This document shows, piece by piece, positions 24,866 through 27,278 of a stretch of 27,278 nt of DNA. The position numbers and the translations under genes are program-made. The notes below the pieces were generated by a model. The model saw nothing but the letters and a program-made list of their open reading frames with translations, did not search any database and was not told where the DNA came from. The stretch is taken from positions 1 through 27,278 of the forward strand of contig CAWKEY010000079.1 in the NCBI GenBank assembly GCA_963848675.1. The letters are read 5' to 3'. This DNA is from CAWKEY01 sp963848675 (GTDB lineage: Bacteria; Pseudomonadota; Gammaproteobacteria; Methylococcales; Methylomonadaceae). Within the stretch, counting starts at the first letter, position 1. Every line of letters starts with the position of its first letter.

Positions 24866-27278
24866 ATGACCGAACAAACAAACTATGTCCGTTGGTTTAA
24901 CGAATTAACAATCGACGATGTGCCGCTGGTCGGCGGCAAAAATGCGTCACTGGGTGAAATGTACCGTGAACTTATTTCCCAGGGCATTAACATACCCAAC
25001 GGTTTTGCCGTGACGGCCGAGGGCTACCGGTATGTGCTGGATCAGGCCAAGGCTTGGGAGCCCCTCCATCAGGCGCTGGATGAGCTGAATCCGGATGATG
25101 TGGCCGATCTGGCCAGACGCGCACGCAAGGCGCGTGAAATAATCTATGCGGCGCCCTTGCCAGAAGACCTTGTCAGCCAGATTCTGCAAGCCTTTGCGCA
25201 GTTGCAGAAAGAATACGGAGACGATGTCAGCGTTGCGGTCAGGAGTTCCGCCACGGCGGAAGATTTGCCCACCGCGAGTTTTGCAGGGCAACAGGATACC
25301 TATTTGAATATTCGCGGTAACCAGGCCTTGCTGGATGCCTGCAAGCGCTGTTTTGCCAGTCTGTTCACCGATCGCGCCATTCATTACCGTATCGATCAGG
25401 GTTTTGACCATTTCAAGCTGGCGTTGTCGATAGGCATTATGAAAATGGTGCGTTCCGATCTATCGGCCAGTGGCGTCATGTTCTCCCTGGATACCGAATC
25501 TGGCTTTAGCGATGTGGTTTTTATTACCGGCGCTTATGGCCTTGGCGAAAATGTCGTGCAGGGTGCGGTGGATCCCGACGAATTTTATGTCCACAAACCC
25601 ACTTTCGAGCTAGGTCATCGCGCGGTATTGCGGCGCGGACTGGGAGCTAAAAAAATCAAAATGGTTTACAGCGATGGCCGCACCCGCGAAGCTACCCACA
25701 ATGTGCCAACCGCCGAGACCGAGCGCAGACAATTTTGTCTTGATGATCAGGATGTACTGACCCTGGCCGATTACGCGATCAAGATAGAAAAACATTACAG
25801 CGCCAAGGCCGGACAGCCGAGGCCAATGGATATGGAATGGGCCAAGGACGGCATCGACGGCGCGCTGTATATTGTGCAGGCCCGCCCGGAAACCGTGGTA
25901 TCGCAGCGGCAGGATCTGCTGCTGGAACGCTATGCCCTGAAAAACAAAGCCGATACCCTGGTCATGGGTCATGCGGTAGGCAGCAAGATAGCCGCCGGCA
26001 ATGCCCGCGTCATTACAAAAATTGAACAGCTGGCCGAATTTAAACCCGGTGATGTCCTGGTTGCCGACATGACCACGCCCGATTGGGAGCCGGTGATGAA
26101 AATCGCTTCCGCCATCGTCACGAACCGCGGTGGGCGCACCTGTCATGCCGCCATCATCGCGCGTGAACTGGGCGTGCCTGCGGTAATCGGTTGCGAAAAT
26201 GCGACCACGGCCATTCAAGACAAGTCGCTGGTGACGGTATCCTGCGCCGAAGGAGACATCGGCCGGGTGTATCAGGGCAGGCTGGATTTTGAGGTGACTA
26301 CTACCGATCTGACAGGCCTGAAACGGCCCAAAACCCACATTATGCTCAATATTGGCAATCCCGAGCTGGCTTTTAAAACCCGCTTTCTGCCTAATGATGG
26401 CGTCGGTCTGGCTCGCATGGAATTTATTATCACCGAATACATCAAAGCCCATCCCATGGCCCTGCTGCATCCTGAAAAAGTCCAGGATGCTGGCGAACGC
26501 GAACAACTGGCTCGTTTGACGCAAAATTTCCCTAACCCCGGCGAGTTTTTTATCCAGCGCCTATCGGAAGGTGTCGGTACGATTGCCGCCGCGTTTTATC
26601 CCAAACCCGTGGTGGTGCGCATGTCGGATTTTAAAACCAATGAATACGCCACCTTGCTGGGCGGCCGCTGGTTTGAGTTTGATGAGGCCAATCCGATGAT
26701 TGGTTTCCGGGGCGCCTCGCGCTACACGCATCCGGCATATGCCGAAGGTTTTGCTCTGGAGTGCGCCGCCATGAAGCGCGTGCGCGACGACATGGGACTG
26801 ACCAATGTCATTCTGATGATTCCGTTTTGCCGGAGGGTTCAGGAAGCCCAGCGCGTGCTCGACTACATGGCCGAGCTGGGCCTGCAGCGCGGCACTAACG
26901 GCCTGCAAATTTATGTCATGTGCGAGATACCCAATAATGTCATTCAGGTCGATGCCTTCTCGGAGCATTTTGACGGCTTTTCCATCGGCTCGAATGATCT
27001 GACTCAACTCACACTGGGAGTCGATCGTGATTCCCAAATTCTCGCCGAAGCGTTTGATGAGCGCGATCCCGGCGTTAAAGCCATGATTAAACTGGCAGTC
27101 GAAGGCGCGCGCCGTAATGGCCGGCATTGCGGTTTATGCGGTCAGGCGCCTTCGGATTATCCGGAAATGGCCGATTTTCTGGTGGAAATTGGTATCGATT
27201 CCATGAGCTTGAATCCCGATACCGTATTGGCGACCACGCAACAGATACTGGCCACCGAACAGCGGCTGGGGCGGACTT
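24866..27278 (+). CDS. ppsA: Phosphoenolpyruvate synthase (partial at window end)
   Basis: Open from ATG 24866 (AAGGAGT just upstream) to the window edge, 804 codons with no stop, so nearly or fully complete. The enzyme converts pyruvate and ATP to phosphoenolpyruvate, AMP and phosphate, a gluconeogenic entry point. The N-terminal nucleotide-binding domain shows VGGKNASLGEM, VAVRSSATAEDLPTASFAGQ and GAYGLGENVVQGAVDPDEF. The central swivelling domain carries the phospho-His in GGRTCHAAIIARELGVPAV. The C-terminal PEP/pyruvate barrel shows NPMIGFRGASRY, FSIGSNDLTQLTLGVDRD and the catalytic-Cys region CGLCGQAPSDYPE. Typical PpsA is about 790-800 residues, so the stop should be just beyond the edge. 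Confidence 0.95.
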   Translation, partial: MTEQTNYVRWFNELTIDDVPLVGGKNASLGEMYRELISQGINIPNGFAVTAEGYRYVLDQAKAWEPLHQALDELNPDDVADLARRARKAREIIYAAPLPEDLVSQILQAFAQLQKEYGDDVSVAVRSSATAEDLPTASFAGQQDTYLNIRGNQALLDACKRCFASLFTDRAIHYRIDQGFDHFKLALSIGIMKMVRSDLSASGVMFSLDTESGFSDVVFITGAYGLGENVVQGAVDPDEFYVHKPTFELGHRAVLRRGLGAKKIKMVYSDGRTREATHNVPTAETERRQFCLDDQDVLTLADYAIKIEKHYSAKAGQPRPMDMEWAKDGIDGALYIVQARPETVVSQRQDLLLERYALKNKADTLVMGHAVGSKIAAGNARVITKIEQLAEFKPGDVLVADMTTPDWEPVMKIASAIVTNRGGRTCHAAIIARELGVPAVIGCENATTAIQDKSLVTVSCAEGDIGRVYQGRLDFEVTTTDLTGLKRPKTHIMLNIGNPELAFKTRFLPNDGVGLARMEFIITEYIKAHPMALLHPEKVQDAGEREQLARLTQNFPNPGEFFIQRLSEGVGTIAAAFYPKPVVVRMSDFKTNEYATLLGGRWFEFDEANPMIGFRGASRYTHPAYAEGFALECAAMKRVRDDMGLTNVILMIPFCRRVQEAQRVLDYMAELGLQRGTNGLQIYVMCEIPNNVIQVDAFSEHFDGFSIGSNDLTQLTLGVDRDSQILAEAFDERDPGVKAMIKLAVEGARRNGRHCGLCGQAPSDYPEMADFLVEIGIDSMSLNPDTVLATTQQILATEQRLGRT

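Noticed and set aside
25610..26524. 304-residue minus-strand open frame
   Set aside because: It is the antisense shadow of ppsA, whose motifs are unmistakable on the plus strand.

Overview
The window looks like chromosomal DNA of a gammaproteobacterium. Gene content and sequence style suggest a methanotroph of the Methylobacter/Methylomonas type; this is an inference from gene families, since no rRNA or methane-oxidation gene is present. It mixes housekeeping carbon, phosphate and sulfur genes with a block of decayed insertion sequences about 5.2 kb long.

Layout. 1-123: two copies of a palindromic repeat. 124-993 (-): SHOCT-domain protein. 1390-5593 (+): a protein strongly resembling the alpha/beta regulatory subunit of eukaryotic phosphorylase kinase, cut in two by one in-frame TAA, followed by glucokinase. 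5888-8278 (+): circularly permuted ATP-grasp protein and alpha-E protein, a tightly coupled pair, convergent with an XPF/ERCC4-type nuclease (8275-8955, -). 9115-14361: mobile-element graveyard. It holds a broken DDE transposase with a 282-bp insert, a 177-bp end fragment of one IS66 copy, a complete 2.5-kb IS66 (tnpA, tnpB, tnpC), an IS4-type transposase broken by a frameshift and by IS66, and an IS200-type element with a frameshifted tnpA. 14555-16762 (+): large MscS-type channel. 16839-17564: a truncated tpx next to hairpin repeats, then an antitoxin gene with a truncated toxin. 17782-18899 (+): DUF4359 protein and PP2C phosphatase. 19262-20488 (-): peroxiredoxin (BCP/PrxQ) and rpiA. 21022-21645 (+): inorganic pyrophosphatase. 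21825-23410 (-): cysC and a DHH phosphoesterase in one unit. 23670-24257 (-): membrane protein. 24866-end (+): phosphoenolpyruvate synthase, running off the window.

How they fit together. The kinase-subunit-like protein, glucokinase, ribose-5-phosphate isomerase, pyrophosphatase and PEP synthase all belong to central sugar and storage-polymer metabolism, which suits a one-carbon assimilator that stores glycogen. cysC with a DHH phosphoesterase suggests making PAPS and disposing of the by-product PAP. No obvious new multi-gene system stands out. The most interesting points are the ochre-split phosphorylase-kinase-like gene, the cysC-DHH pair, the cluster of DnaA-box-like sites with an unexplained reverse-strand terminator upstream of ppsA, and the rearranged IS66 block.
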